Shown here: positions 47,001-61,300 of the stretch, one piece after another | How the letters are laid out: the number at the start of each line of letters is the position of its first letter | How positions within the stretch are numbered: the first letter of the stretch is position 1 | Origin: Haliclystus octoradiatus | Taxonomy: Eukaryota; Cnidaria; Staurozoa; Stauromedusae; Haliclystidae | Direction: 5' to 3' | Length of the DNA stretch: 64,000 nt | NCBI GenBank assembly: GCA_916610825.1 | Contig: OU744447.1 | Location: 28,470,561 to 28,534,560, forward strand | Made by a program: the position numbers and the translations under genes | The notes under the pieces: model-generated | The model's input: the letters and a program-made list of their open reading frames with translations, nothing else | Databases searched by the model: none | What the model was told of the DNA's origin: nothing

Positions 47001-50000
47001 GGATTGATAAATGACCAAGAAGAACTGAATGAAGTATTGGCCTTGGCCCAAATAGTGCAGGTCCATTCATGTGAAAAAGGTAAACCATGTTCACCGTATC
47101 ATCTCAAAATTTATTTACATAACACTTAAAGTAATTCTTTCTTCGTTTTAACTTTTGCAGGAAATGGTCGTTGCATGAAATTAATTGATGAATTTGGAAA
47201 TAAAACATGTCGTGTAACAAAGTACCCAGCTTCTGACGAGTATACGACAATGAGACGTTGGAAGCCGTATTCAACTCAATTCATGACAGCAATGGAAAAT
47301 CTTGGTTTAACTGAGTTAGACCAAGATGGTAACATCAAGCTAATTGAGAAATACTGCCCAAGGAGATATTGTTACCCTGCGCAACCGGATGAAACATATA
47401 GTCCTTTGGAACCCCTTACCTTTCTTGCAATGAGGTCCTCCTCCAACATTCAAATGATAGATGAGAAAACCATGACTGCTTATGTTACAAAATACTGCAG
47501 TGGAGCCAATGATGCCAGAGGAGTGCACCTGCAAGCACAAAAAAAATCAAATGATATTCATGTAATTGCAGAAGAGTTACATCATAACAAAATCTACACT
47601 CACAAGTAAGTTTAGCTAACAGTAAACACATGTTTTCCTAATCTTCAACATTGCCAGTCTTGAAAATATAAAATTAACGTTCTCTCTTTTGCGACTTGTA
47701 GAAAACTTTCGGCCAAACAACAAACAGCACAGCAAAGAGAAGTGTGCCAACCTGAAGTCCTTTGGTATTTGTTAAATTTGCCTTTCGTATATTCTACTGT
47801 TAATTTCGTACACGCATCAACGCATTCCCCAGAATTGCGATCTTCAATATCCAAATACAGCGTCAATCGTTCCAAATTGTGTGATGACTATGGCAACTTC
47901 TTTGCAAGTACCAACAGAGACGGTTTAGATGATTGGAGAAAGCATTCTTCAGGACAGGTACAATTTTATTCATTATCACGTCACTTTACCATATTTTTAT
48001 CACGACCAATTCAACTGCAATCATTCCATTCACAGCTAGTACATCTCGCAGAGTATAAAGAAGCAGCATATACATTAGATACAACTACAGCATTCTCCTT
48101 CAGACCACCGGAGCTCATTATGTTCGACTCCTTGGAGACATACTCAAAATGTTTCTCACGCAGTGGTGCTACAAAATTCCCGCAACTTAGCAATTCTATT
48201 GAAAATTCCAAACTAATTGATGCCGATGGAAGACATATCCGGGTACGGCAAAACCATATTTCAGATGCATTAGACTTCCTGACTGAACACGTAAACCCTG
48301 CTATCTCAGGTACAGTAATCTTGTTCACATTGATACAGTCCATCTCATCAGGCCAGTGCAACATATCATTTTACCAAACAATTATGCTATTCAGGTTACA
48401 ATGAAATGAAACAGTTCATGGAAAAACTGCACAACGAAAAACAACAACTGGATGATGGACTCAGTTCACATCCCTCATTGCTCTACAAACGTCATGTTGA
48501 TTGCAGATTAACTAAACCAACTGTTGTTGTCCTTTCAACCATGTGGCCTAGCAACATCAAGGCGTTTGCATACCATCTTGTTTTAACGTTGGGTCGTTTT
48601 TTATCTGAAGTGGATTTGAGCCAAGGGTGTAGCAACATATGTGAGGTATGGAACCTATTAAAATACAAATGCTAGATGTATTGAGGTTTACAATAAACAG
48701 TCATCCCACTACAAACTTTGTTTTCAGTTATTTCAAAATAGTGGATTGGTTTCAAACGCCGACAATGTTCAACCAACAGAAGTGAACAAAATTTGCAGAA
48801 GCTACGTTGACGACCAACTGTTTTATCAGCCTTTAACAACAACTACATTGCAAGCCACCGTCATTGCTGCAGAAACAAGTAAGGCCACACAATCATTTTG
48901 CGTATTTCGTAACTAACAGAAATACAGTCCAATACATTATATTTCAACATTATTTCCCACAGATTTGAACGAATTGTTAATCGAACACTCCGTCCATATT
49001 ACAACGCCAGCAATCACTCAAATTGAAATGGATATTGAATTAACTGCAATAGTATCGGATCAAATGGCAGCCCAGCTTTGTGAGTTAGTGGACCATCTTC
49101 AATGTGAACAACTGCCTGCATTTCCTGATGCCTATGACCTGGCAAATGGCCGGCCGACGCCATATATTCCTGATCCTGGTACTACACAAAATCAAACCAC
49201 TGAGTCAAAGACTGAACAAGCGATGTGTATACAAAAGTAAGACATTCATTCAGTACCAGTTGTTCTTTCTTTCAGTTGCTATCTCAGATACATGCATTAT
49301 CATTTACATCCTTTATTAATTTTTTAACAGGTCTGTCAGTTTGCTAGAGGCTCATTTGAAGATCGTCAATCACATGCGTTTTGTTAAGTCTGCAATCATA
49401 GTAGGACCTCCTGGCTCAGGAAAAACAAGGATACTGAAAACACTTATGACATTATGCCTTTCAAAAGGTCTACATATCCAACTCACATCAACAACAGCAG
49501 CTAGAGCTCGTCAGCTAGGCGGAGAACACATCCACCTTCTCTTTTCAATTCCAGTAGCAGACGCAAACCATGAAAGACCGAACAATACTGCAGATATAGC
49601 AATCAAAAAACTTTTAAACAAGCCAGCACAATTGTACATCTTACAAAAACTAGAAGTGCTATTTTTTGAAGAAATAGGATTACTCTCATGTGAAACAATC
49701 ATGATAATCGACATCATATTGCAGAAAGTTCGTTCTAACAGCAACCCCTTTGGTGGTGTGTACATCATTGCCACTGGAGACCAGTACCAGCTACCACCTG
49801 TATCTGGACATTTGCTGTGGACTGGTATGCACATTCTTATGCATTTTGAATTACTTCCTCTAAAAGAACAGGTATGTTACAAATGTCAACATAACAAATA
49901 CCTGTATTGCAATATACAAACAATCCGCTTAAATCAACATTATAAAACATAAACCAGGCTCACACAATTAAAATTATCTAGCGCTTCCAACATTTCTTAC

Positions 50001-51964
50001 AAAACAACCAACAACTAACAATCATCATTACCATTCATTTGCAAAACAACCAATTTATGCAGAACAACACTTTCAACAACTACTTACATCTTCCATTTTC
50101 ACAGTTTTGCAATTGACAGCTATTGCAGTGAACAATGAAACTTATTGCACCGCATATAACACTGCACAACAATATCAATACATAACTTAATGGTTGCATT
50201 TTCAAATTAAATTTGCAGGTACGAAGCGCCAGTGATCCAAGTCTTCAGACAGTTAATTCCCTGCTAAGGAAAGAAATGACCAATGCAGAGCAAGACGAAG
50301 TCATTCACCTTCTATCTACCAACTGTAACTTTGTAACAACATGGAAAGATGTTCCTCTCGACACGATTAAAGCTGTGCCAACTAAACGAGCCCAAGAGGA
50401 AATAACCAAAAGTACAATCTGCATAATGCAACAATCACACAACGGCTACACTGCCACATCAATTGACCAATATGAAAGGTCTCCTGGCAATTGGTGTGTC
50501 ACAACAAACAATACAATCATCAACAGCCTAGACAGGGCTCTTTTAGAACCATCATCTTTGTTCGTCCATGTTGGTGCAACTATGCGACTCACATTTAATC
50601 AAAATGATGTCAACAGAGTTGTCTTCAGTCAAGGTGATGTTGTCACCGTGAAATCGATTGATGAAGTTCGCCACACAGTAACTGTGGAACTTCACCCTTC
50701 TTCTCTTCGTCATCGAGACCGACTTCAGAACAGAACAGAAATCAAGCTGTCAAGACGTTACAGTCAAAGTACTGTCTACATCGAGGGAAAAAGAAAAGCA
50801 CGCAGATTACAATACCCATTAAGGTAACACAGCTACAGTATTGCATAATCACACTATCCATCCCAACAATTGTGTGAACATTTCCCATTTTCCTACAATT
50901 ATGTAAACACTTTCTAATTATGTTTATTGTTCCTACGATAATTTCAGGCAAAACATGTCAACTACAATTCATAAAGTAATCGGAGAAACGTTGCCAACCC
51001 TCGCAACAATGATCAGCTCAAAACATCCTGGGTATGCCTTGTGGATGCGAGAACAACTCATTGTAATTGTTTCAAGGGTAAAAGAGCTAAAAAACCTTTA
51101 CTTTGTTGGAAGTAAAGACGAAACCTTATCTTCAATAAAAGAGGTATGGACAACAGTCAAAGAGATGGTCAACAAATTATGTAAGAAATCGTAAATAAAA
51201 ATAACAACATACCTTTTCCCATAATTTCCTTTCCAGCTTTTGAAACAACAGTCACCTGTGTTAACGAGGGCAACCACCACTGTAGAAATACTTTCTACCA
51301 CCCAAAGGTCTGATCACTATATTCTGAGGAAGAGCCCAATCATTCCATCGTCTGCAGCTGTGCTTGTACTGCAAAGCTCCTCCAACAGAAGAGTATTCAG
51401 AGTTCTCTCTACTGAAAATGGATATAACACATATAATCAGTCGAACACATCTATGGCTGAGCCACATCTTCACCTATTTAGACCGTGGATCCCGTATGTC
51501 GTTGTCACCGGTTGGGACAACCAAGGTGTACAAACTGATATTCAAATGAATGAAATCAAAACCCTTGCTACGACAGCATTAGCAAACATTGCCTCAGGTA
51601 GCAGCATAATTAACAACATTACTAATCTCATCAATCAAAAACATCTTCGAGCCCAGATGTCTCCACAGGTAAGATTCAAGATAAACACACATTCAAAACA
51701 CCCAATTCCACCTACAATTCACTCAATGAAACTCTTCATTCATTAAATACGTTTTCCTAATATCCAACACAGGCTGCATCAGTTCAAAGGTATGCTGTCA
51801 TCTTCTAAACAATACCACATGACACATATCAAGGTAAAATCATGAACTCTGCAAAATTCAAACCTTTATCTTTTCAAACTTTTAAATTATTAGATTTAAT
51901 TTCAATGCATCTGCTTTGACTTTACTACCATTTCAGATGTAATCTGCACCAAACCTGTACATAG
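38030..51964 (+). CDS. RepHel replicase-helicase of the Helitron-like element, copy 2 (29 exons, about 2448 aa)
   Basis: Exons: 38030-38071, 38624-38758, 39346-39390, 39973-40038, 40610-40675, 41355-41420, 41885-41962, 42237-43469, 43832-43978, 44095-44384, 44610-44678, 44770-45014, 45216-45328, 45406-45679, 45787-46414, 46616-46749, 46834-47079, 47161-47605, 47702-47957, 48036-48309, 48395-48645, 48728-48878, 48963-49236, 49331-49871, 50219-50823, 50948-51143, 51237-51668, 51773-51789, 51937-51964. The offset to copy 1 is constant at 29079 and no exon has an indel. Amino-acid changes noticed: Ser to Leu in exon 3, Leu to Met in exon 9, Ala to Ser in exon 14 and Tyr to Cys near the C-terminus. 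I saw none in the Rep or helicase exons. It appears intact. Confidence 0.85.
39346..41962 (+). repeat. Exon-containing higher-order repeat with nested 108-bp minisatellite, copy 2
   Basis: Same exon and minisatellite counts as in copy 1 (four, four, five and three 108-bp units), so no unit was gained or lost since the 29-kb duplication. This is despite the repeat's obvious ability to change. Confidence 0.85.
42237..43469 (+). CDS. RepHel exon 8, copy 2: Cys cluster region
   Basis: Translates identically to exon 8 of copy 1. The four base differences seen are TTA/TTG, ACA/ACC, GCA/GCG and AAA/AAG, all silent. Confidence 0.85.
45787..47605 (+). CDS. RepHel exons 15-18, copy 2: HUH Rep nuclease
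   Basis: His-Val-His at 46887-46895 and Tyr-Val-Thr-Lys-Tyr at 47481-47495, with the same splice sites as copy 1. The translated exons show no difference that I could find. Confidence 0.85.
49331..51143 (+). CDS. RepHel exons 24-26, copy 2: PIF1-family helicase
   Basis: Walker A at 49404-49427 and motif III further on, identical to copy 1; all helicase motifs present and in order. Confidence 0.9.
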
Positions 51965-54900
51965 TAACCTGTACATAGCTTACATGGATAATTCATTTTC
52001 CATTCGTCTTATACGCCAACAAAATTTAACTAGCCTTATTTATTACAACATCATCAATTCTATAACCGCCACTTACATGTCTTCAAACGCAATGAAACAT
52101 CACCAGAGCCGTCTTCTAATTTGAATGAATTGACAGGTAAGAAATTCTAAAACTATAAACAATACAACAACCATTTAATGATAACTTTAATAATTTTTTT
52201 CTAAAGCATTTTATCTTAATTTTCCTACCTAGGCTATTTCAATGGAACCGTATGCTGTAACTTCACAAGGAATGACTTCACACACGTCATAGGTGAGCAC
52301 ACAAACTCTGCACAATTGCAACACTCTCCTGGCTACACCTTTCAAATCCTTATGCCAACAATTTATATTTACATTTATGTAAAATGTAATTACTTTTTTT
52401 AATTACTTTTTTTCTCATGTTAGATGTAATCAATACCAACTTTACACATCATTGAAATGCAAGATGTTTTCTCATTCCAAGTATGCATCAACGTAACACA
52501 TATCAAAACAATATTTACATTACATTATCTTTATTCACAACTTAACAATTATTTCATTCTACATTCAATTCAACCGAAATACTTACTTTTACATTATTTT
52601 ACATCAATTTAAAACTTCCCTACTTCTACCAGACATATCATCAAATAGCATGTCACAGCAACATCGTTATTGCAATTAAAACAAACGAAAAGGAAATACG
52701 CCATTGTCACCGAAGCATAGATTGGTGCATTGATGAACATTCTCACTTTGTACAAATAGGAAACTGTGATAGATCACTGAATATTCATTCAATGTCATGA
52801 GAAACAGTTGCATTTTGTTTAACAGCCCATCATTAAATTATAACACATCATGTTAGTATAAATATAACATCACATTCAATATCTCAAACAAAGTATAAAT
52901 ACTCAAAATTAATCATAATCATATTAATTTAAAGCATACCATGCATGCAAGTGCAACATATACCTCAATGGATTTGTTCTTCTCACAAATTAAAACATTT
53001 CTCTAAAATCACAATACACAGACACGAGGCAATCACAGATTTTGATGCATAAAAAACTGACATTTCCCAACTTCATTCAATTCATTGACGTTTATTGTGC
53101 TTGCAACACATGACACAAACCAATTCAAACTAAATAATTGCATATTCATTAAAATAAAAATAAATAACATCAAAGTTCCAATCATCAAATCACCACTTTT
53201 TAATTAATGTTAATGATAACAACCTCACTTATGAACAGGCCATTGACATAAATAAAGTTCTATTAACTAGTTTTAGTGTAAATTTCTAAAATTCACTTTA
53301 AAGCATTCCAAATAACTTATCAAAGTAAAATGGCTGTAAAACAAATAACTTTATTTATAACAATTCACTGCCTCACATAATGCTAACTAACGTTCACGCT
53401 AACTTAGCAACATCTTCACTATCATCAACAACAACTTCATTAATTTTCAATGTAGATAGTGCACATATAACGTGAAATAACCTTAAAAGTAAATCTGCTA
53501 AAATCAATACCATCATTCTTCAACAAATTGCAACATATTCTGATGCTATTTTTGTTGTATTCAAATAGGGAATCTGCAAAATAAATTGCATAAAAATCAG
53601 TGCTTTGTTACGTCTGTCTGGTCGAAATTTTGTCACAAAATTGAATCTCAATTTCGTCCCGGTTTGGACATTCAAATTGTACGCCAGTAGGCTAATCAGC
53701 ACTATTTCTTCAAATTGCTATCTTATCAATTTCTTGCAAAAATTTGTTAACATTAGCCTACCGTCATCATCGTCAATATTTCAAAACAACTCTTGGCATC
53801 TTTGTATAAAGGCGCCTCTTAAACTAAATTGTTTAGTGTTTTCGCATATTTACTGTAGCTCAAACTTGCAAAAAGGAAATTTATATTCAGTAATTCATAT
53901 CAAATTCTTTCTAGAATTTTCAGAAAATAAAACATGTTGAATTCATGGCATCTCAATATATTCTTCTCCCACAATTTTATTAATTGATAAAATCATTGAG
54001 AAATGCAATCATAAGAATTTTTATCATATCTCATAAAAATCAGTGCTTTATTTGCTTTGTCTGGTCAAAATTTTGTCACACAATTCATTTCCATAACTTT
54101 CAATCTATTACCACTCAATCGTCATTTTTTCTCAAATTTCAGCACATTTTCGCTATTCAAATTGTATGCCAGTTCAATCAGCACTGTTTCTTCAAATTAC
54201 AATCTTATCGATTTCTTACAAAAACTAACATATCATCATCAATGTCAATATTTCAAAACAACTCTTCTGAATCTTTAAACATTTTCACAGCACTAAAAAG
54301 TAGTCATAAAAACAACTCCCACATCAAATTGTTTTGCATTTTTGCACAAAACTTTACTGTTTACCTGCAAAAAATCTAATTAATATTCCATAATTCACAT
54401 TTCAATTCTTTCTACCATTTTCAGAATATAAAAAGTTACATGAATGGCATTTCATTATTTTATTTTCTCGCAGTTTCATTAACTCGTACAAACATAATGA
54501 AATATAATCATCACAATTTTCATCGCTTCATTTTGCTTGTGTAGGCCTACCATTTCGTGTATGATTTTTCTACGAAAACAAATTGACAAACTACATAGTA
54601 AATCGTAATTTCAATGTACCAAGTTTCCTTCCACACTATTGTTTCAGTACATATTCAAATTGTCTTGTTTCCAATAAAATCAGTTTTTGACCAAAATTCA
54701 ATATTTGCAATATTTTACATGTGGAATTTAACATTTTCATTGACCAAAACAATAATGTGACAAAATATCCATCCTGCAAACTACATAACACTAATTAAAA
54801 TCTATTTTGCATTTTCTCTACATCTCGTCATTATTCCAATTTCGTACAAAATGGGATGATTCACGTGTTCACCAATCTGATGCTGATAAGTGGCAATTTC

Positions 54901-56026
54901 TCGTATTTCCTACAACGCATCAGCAATTGGTGCAATTTCGGCCGTAACCTTGTTGCTGTAACATGAATCTATTTGATGCTATGAAGGGTAGGATTAGGTC
55001 TAGCATTGATCAAATAATAAAGCATGATAACATCAACCCATCAGCATATCAAAGTTTGTTGTTGTTCGTCATTCCTCTCATGTGTACAATCTTACAACTT
55101 CAATATGTTTCGTAGCCATGTTAACAACCAAAATACATACAGTCTTGAATACTCGCATTCATGTGCATGTAATATATTCCAAATTATCATTCATATTACC
55201 AAACAAATAATTTCTATCTCTTTATGTCCAGCCATGACTAGTAATGATTTACTGCATACAGAACTTCCACGAATCTGGAATTCTGAATAAACTACAAACT
55301 GGAGTCTACCAGCATCCAAACGAGAAACATTACCAAGAGAGGCTATTACTCTCTCCAACCTCCTTTAATCGTTTGACCACCCTTTTGTTTTACAATTTCA
55401 ACTTCCAATTTCTAAAACTTAGTGCAAAGTTGCAAACATTGTACAACATATAACGTTGCTGGTTTCTCTACTTTCATAACCTTCATAAGAAGCATATACA
55501 TTTGTATACAAAGGTTAGTTCTTATATGTTTTCATTTGTATCAGTGTTCTCTGTCGTTGGTTATTTCAAAACAGTCTACACAGAACATTGTTTAGTGCTC
55601 CAACTCAAATGAAAATCCCAATTATCAGTACATTCCAAATTATTTTCATTGTAATTGATAGATACTTGATGTGGCAACTACTGGTGTAAGGGGAGGTCAA
55701 TTGCAAAACTCAATATGCAAACCAAAGTTTACGTTGAAAATTTCCTTCGACATTGTCTAGTAGGCTTACATTGCAGTGCTTTTATTTTGATGTATCCTCA
55801 CCCAGCTTCCAGGGTACGACAGGGCCGCCTCACAATATGTTTCAATCAAAAGCGCTAAACCCTTACTTGTTACAATGGAACACCTTGGTTTTCCATTAAC
55901 CTGCATATTCAGTTTTACAAAATCGTACAAATCCGGTAAAGCACCGTCACAAAAAAATATTCCACAGGCAGCCTGGAATTGTTTTTCAAAGGAGTTCGTT
56001 GCTCGACCGCTTCAGTTAGGGGTTAT
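51965..56026. other. Gene-poor 3' tail of the element interior, copy 2
   Basis: Equivalent of 22886-26945, with the same 443-bp diverged duplication at about 53584-54530 and a 2-base indel near 55446. No gene is recognised. Confidence 0.55.
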
Positions 56027-58310
56027 GGGGTGGTGGGGCTGTTAAGATTATCCGAGGCAGCTCATACTTAAACTTCCTCGATTCTGCCTGTGTGCTGCAC
56101 TCTCTAGCTAAACAATCACTTCAGTGTTTGGGTTGCACATTTTTTAAGTGATGATTTCTGCGACCTACACTTCAGACAGAGCTTTTCAATTTTCATTCCA
56201 ACTTATATATTATCGACGATGCTACTGTTGGAGTGCACGCACCACGTTGCAGCTCTGTCGATCATCGGTGTTGGATGTTGATCGACATTTTCTGTCGCCT
56301 TCAACAAAGGCGTGATGGGGTGACGGCAATAACGAAGTAATTGGCAATAATCAATTGCGAAACAACTACAAGTTTGAATGAGAGAATCCAGCTGTTAACC
56401 GACCGTGAAATGTAATATTGTTTCTTAGTCTAATCATTGCAATCGAGAGTGATCCCGAAGAAGGGTGTCCAGCGAGCCCGCGACCCTTCTTCGTTTGCAC
56501 CAACTCAACTGCCTTACCTGGAGGCCCAGCGCGATAAAATTCCCCGAAGGGGAATTTTTGCTGCAAGCGGCCGCGAAGCGGACGCGACCGCAGAACGTGC
56601 GTCGCGCGTGACGAGTCGTGTTGGTGGAAAGTATCAGCATTTCGACCCCCTTGAGAGCCGATAGTTTCTCCTGTGCGCTTCTCGGAGTCGACTTCCACGG
56701 CGCAAAAACGGTCGTCCCTTTCCAAGACCTATGGTGCTAGTTTCATTTCGCTACGACTTTTAGTTTATTTTATATTAATTTTTAAACTTCGAGTTTTCTG
56801 CGTTTTTCAGGGCCGCAAAATCGATCACGTGGCTGCGACGTCATTTGGAAATAACAACGAAACTACTGCGTCTTTCAATATCCAAACTACGTGCTCCACG
56901 ACGGTTGCTTTGTGTTTTATATTCCACAGTTTACTTGTTCTTGTGTGTGGCTCGATAATAGATCAATTGTTTTGTTGGTTGTTATTAATACTTTGGTGAA
57001 ATTACTACTTGTCGTTTTATTATCGTCGAAGGTACATCAAGGGCGCACAGCGGCTAGGAAGATTGCTGGCCTTTTACTTTAACTTTACCTAGCGCTGCTG
57101 TCTTTGGCACACCTTCTCGGCTGCAATGGCAAGCTATTGACGAGACTGTTTCAACTAATCATTGGCACAATGACAGGCACACTTTGTTTGGCTTATTGGT
57201 ATTTATTTCTTGCTAAAAACTGTTTGCCAACGGCCGCCGAGAAGGACGCCATTTTATTCTGCCATGCTTCGACTTCTCTGCTCATGGCCTTGCTGTTTGA
57301 GGCGGACCGTCGACTTCCAAAGGATTTATGGGGATTTAGAAGTTATCTAGTTAACGTCTAAGGTTAGTAGTGCTGTGCCGTTGTCATTTATTTATCTGTT
57401 GTCTAATTGTTTTAGTCGAGAAAAACTGTTTTTTATCCGCGGTGATTGTTGACACGTTTTCTTTGCCATATTTTTGTATGTCGAAACAACTGTTGTTGTG
57501 GAATATCTTTCCAGCAAAACTATTACAATTATCAAGCAAACTTTATTCAGGCACTTGTTTGACATTGACAAATGATAGTCTTCTACGCTGTGTTAGAGTT
57601 ACCCTACTGTTGTGTTTTGATTATTGTGTGTTTGCCGCGTTAAAAACTTTGCAAATGTTTTGTTCAACTCTTGTTCGAAATAATTTCAACGCCGCTCTTC
57701 TACCCTCAAAATCACTGCTATATGTTACTCTGGAATTAATGTATCTTGTCAAACTGTTGTGCAGTCCGTTTATCTATTTTATTTGGATTATTATTCATCT
57801 AATTTTTACAAACTTTGTGTAAAAAGATTTCACGGCTTTTACTGTTGAATCTCATGTTCAATGCCTTCGTAATAGTTCACGGCTTTTGTTGTTGATAATC
57901 AAAACAGTTCTCTAGTCAATCTTTTATTCTAAACATTATTGTCGAGTCTGTTTATCCTATTTTATTTTGATTATTATACATCTAATTTGTACGAACTTGT
58001 AGCCAGTTTTTATTCCAATTTATTCTTTATTACTATGTGATTGTTCGTTTTCAAACATTGCATTCGTGTTGTATAATTCATGTCAAGGTGTTTTACAATG
58101 ACGTGTCAAAAACTCTCTACACTGTTTTCACGTTCTTTGAACTGTCATGTTAGAAATTGTTGTTCGGCGCCTATACTGTCGCCAAGGCAACCACTGAAAT
58201 AAATTATGAACCAATCCTCGATATCTTTTTAAATCATTAAACATGGTTATTTTAATAATATACACTGATGTTGTTTTTTTTAATTCAATACTTATCCTTT
58301 TTATTTGTGT
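56027..58310 (+). repeat. Terminal-type unit C
   Basis: The leader and CpG core match unit A at an offset of 29081 up to about 57000. After that the sequence switches to the type seen from 62830 onward (for example a shorter CACCTTCTCGGC segment and CAATGGCAAGC). It carries only one clear 183-bp unit (marker at 57938) and then the end module, giving 2284 bp in total. Confidence 0.85.
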
Positions 58311-61300
58311 GGGGTGGTGGGGCTGTTAAGATTACGGAAGGCTGCTCGTAATCAGACTTCCCCTATTCTACCAAACATTTGTGTTTTTATATGCTGATTG
58401 TAGTAGCTAAAATAATAACATCAGACTTTTTTGTACATTTTTAGGTGATGATTTCTGCAGTCTACTATAATTCAGAGAGACATTTTCATTTTATTTCCAA
58501 ACTTTATTGATCTAATTGTTTGCGTTTATTTGTGTCTGATTTTGTTCGATATTTTGTATGGCCTTCGACAAAGGCATTATTGGACGGCGGCAATAACAAA
58601 GACGTAATAGTTATCAACTAATTATGAAAAGGAAACAACAGCAAATTTGAATGAGAGAATCCAGCTGCTACCGACCGTGAAATATAATACTGTTTCCGCT
58701 TTGTCTGTTAAAATCGTCGCACTGCTAATAATCGAGAGTGATCCCCGAAGAAGGTGGATCGGCAGCTGCCCGCCTTCTTCGTTTGCACCAACCCAGTTAC
58801 TCCCTGGAGGCCCAGCGCGATAAAATTCCCCGAAGGGGGATTTTTACTGCAAGCGGCCGCGAAGCGGGCGCGACCGCAGAACGTGCGTCGCGCGTGACGA
58901 GTCGTGTTGGTGGAAAGTATCAGCATTTCGACCCCCTTGAGAGCCGATAGTTTCTCCTGTGCGCTTCTCGGAGTCGACTTCTACGGCGCAAAAACGGTCG
59001 TCCCTTTCCAAGACCTATGGTGCTAGTTTCATTTCGCTACGACTTTTATTTTATTTTATATTAATTTTTAAACTCCGAGTTTTCTGCGTTTTTCAGGGCC
59101 GCAAAATCGATCACGTGGCTGCGACGTCATTTGGAAAGAACAACGAAACTACTGCGTCTTTCAATATCCAAACTACGTGCTCCACGACGGTTGCTTTGTG
59201 TTTTATATTCCACAGTTTACTTGTTCTTGTGTGTGGCTCGATAATAGATCAATTGTTTTGTTGGTTGTTATTAATACTTTGGTGAAATTACTACTTGTCG
59301 TTTTATTATCGTCGAAGGTACAACAAGGGCGCACAGCGGCTTGGAAGATTGCTGGCCTTTTACTTTCACTTTACCGAGCGCTGCTGTCCTTGGCACACCT
59401 TCTTCTCGGCTGCAATGGCGAGCTATTTATATGAAGAATGTATTTTGACTAAACCTTGGCACGATTGCAGGCACACTTTGTTTGCCTTATTGGTATTTAT
59501 TTCTGGCTAAAAGCTGTTTGCCAACGGCCGCCGAGAAGGACGCCATTTTATTCTGCCGCGCTTCGACTTCGCTGCTCTTGGCCTTGCTGTTTGAGGCAGA
59601 ACGTCGACTTCCAAAGGATTGATGGGGATTTAGAAGCTGCCCAGTCAACGTCCAAGGTTAGTAGTGCTGTGCTGTTGTTATTTCTTTATCTGTTGTCTAA
59701 TTGTTTTAGTCGAGAAAAACTGTTTTTTATCCGCGGTGATTGTTGACACGTTTTCTTTGACAAATTTTTGCATGTCGAAACAACTGTTGTTGTGAACTAT
59801 ACCTTCGAGCAAAACCATGACAATTATCAAGCAAACTTTATTCAGGCACTTGTTTGACAGTGGCAAATGATAGTCTTCTACGCTGTGTTAGAGTTACCCT
59901 ACTGTTGGGTTTTGATTATTCTGTGTTTGCCGTGTTGAAAACTTTGCAAATGTTTTGTTCAACTCTTGTTCGAAATAATTCCATCGCCGCTCTTCTACCA
60001 TCAAAATCACTGCTATATATTAATCTGGAATTATGTATCTATTTCATTTCATTTATTATACATCTAACTCGTACAAACGTTGTGTAAAAAGATTTCACGG
60101 CTTTTACTTTTGAATTTCATGTTGAATCCCTTTGCAATAGTTCACGGCTTTTATTATTGATAATCAAAACAGTTCTCTAGTCAATCTTTCATTCTAAAAA
60201 TTATTGTCGAGGCTGTTTACTCTATTTTATTTTGAAATTAATACATCTAATTTGTACAAACGTTGAGTAAAAACATTTCACGGCTTTTACTGAACTGAAT
60301 TTTATGTTGAATGTCTTGGCAATAATTCACGGATTTTGTTTTATATAATCAAAACGGTTCTCTAGTCAATCTTTTATTCTAAACATTATTGTCGAGTCTG
60401 TTTACACTATTTTATTTTGAAATTAATACATCTAATTTGTACAAACGTTGAGTAAAAACATTTCACGGCTTTTACTGAACTGAATTTTATGTTGAATGTC
60501 TTTGCAATAATTCACGGATTTTGTTTTATATAATCAAAACGGTTCTCTAGTCAATCTTTTATTCTAAACATTATTGTCGAGTCTGTTTACACTATTTTAT
60601 TTTGAAATTAATACATCTAATTTGTACAAACGTTTTGTAAAAATATTTCACGGCTTTTACTGTTGAATTTCATGTTGAATTCCTTTGTAATAGTTAACGG
60701 CTTTTATTATTGATAATCAAAACAGTTCTCTAATCAATCTTTCATTGTAAACATTATTGTCGAGTCTGTTTACACTATTTTATTTTGAAATTAATACATC
60801 TAATTTGTACAAACGTTTTGTAAAAATATTGCACGGCTTTTTCTTTTGAATTTCATGTTGAATGCCTTTGTAATAGTTAACGGCTTTTATTATTGATAAT
60901 CAAAACAGTTCTCTAATCAATCTTTCATTGTAAACATTATTGTCGAGACTGTTTACTCTATTTTATTTTGATTGTTATACATCTATTTTGTACAAACGTT
61001 GAGTAAAAACATTTCACGGCTTTTACTTTTGAATTTCATGTTGAATTCCTTTGCAATAGTTCACGGCTTTTATTATTGATAATCAAAACAGTTCTCTAGT
61101 CAATCTTTCATTCTAAACATTATTGTCGAGTCTGTTTACACTATTTTATTTTGAAATTGATGCATCTAATTTGTACGAACTTGTAGCCAGTTTTTATTCC
61201 AATTTATTCTTTATTACTATGTGATGTTCAACTCTTGTTCGAAATAATTTCAACGCCGCTCTTCTACCCTCAAAATCACTGCTATATGTTAATCTGGAAT

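Larger units (their letters stand above)
30316..58310 (+). mobile_element. Giant Helitron-like element, copy 2 (head to tail with copy 1)
   Basis: Same order as copy 1: left terminal module 30316 to about 32852 (complete here), OB-fold-like gene 33074-35510 minus, RepHel gene 38030-51964 plus, tail to 56026, terminal-type unit 56027-58310. Near-identity to copy 1 stops at about 57000, inside the right-hand unit. From there this copy resembles the unit at 61871 rather than the one at 26946. All RepHel exons keep the same phase and stay open, so both copies could encode full-length protein. Confidence 0.8.
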
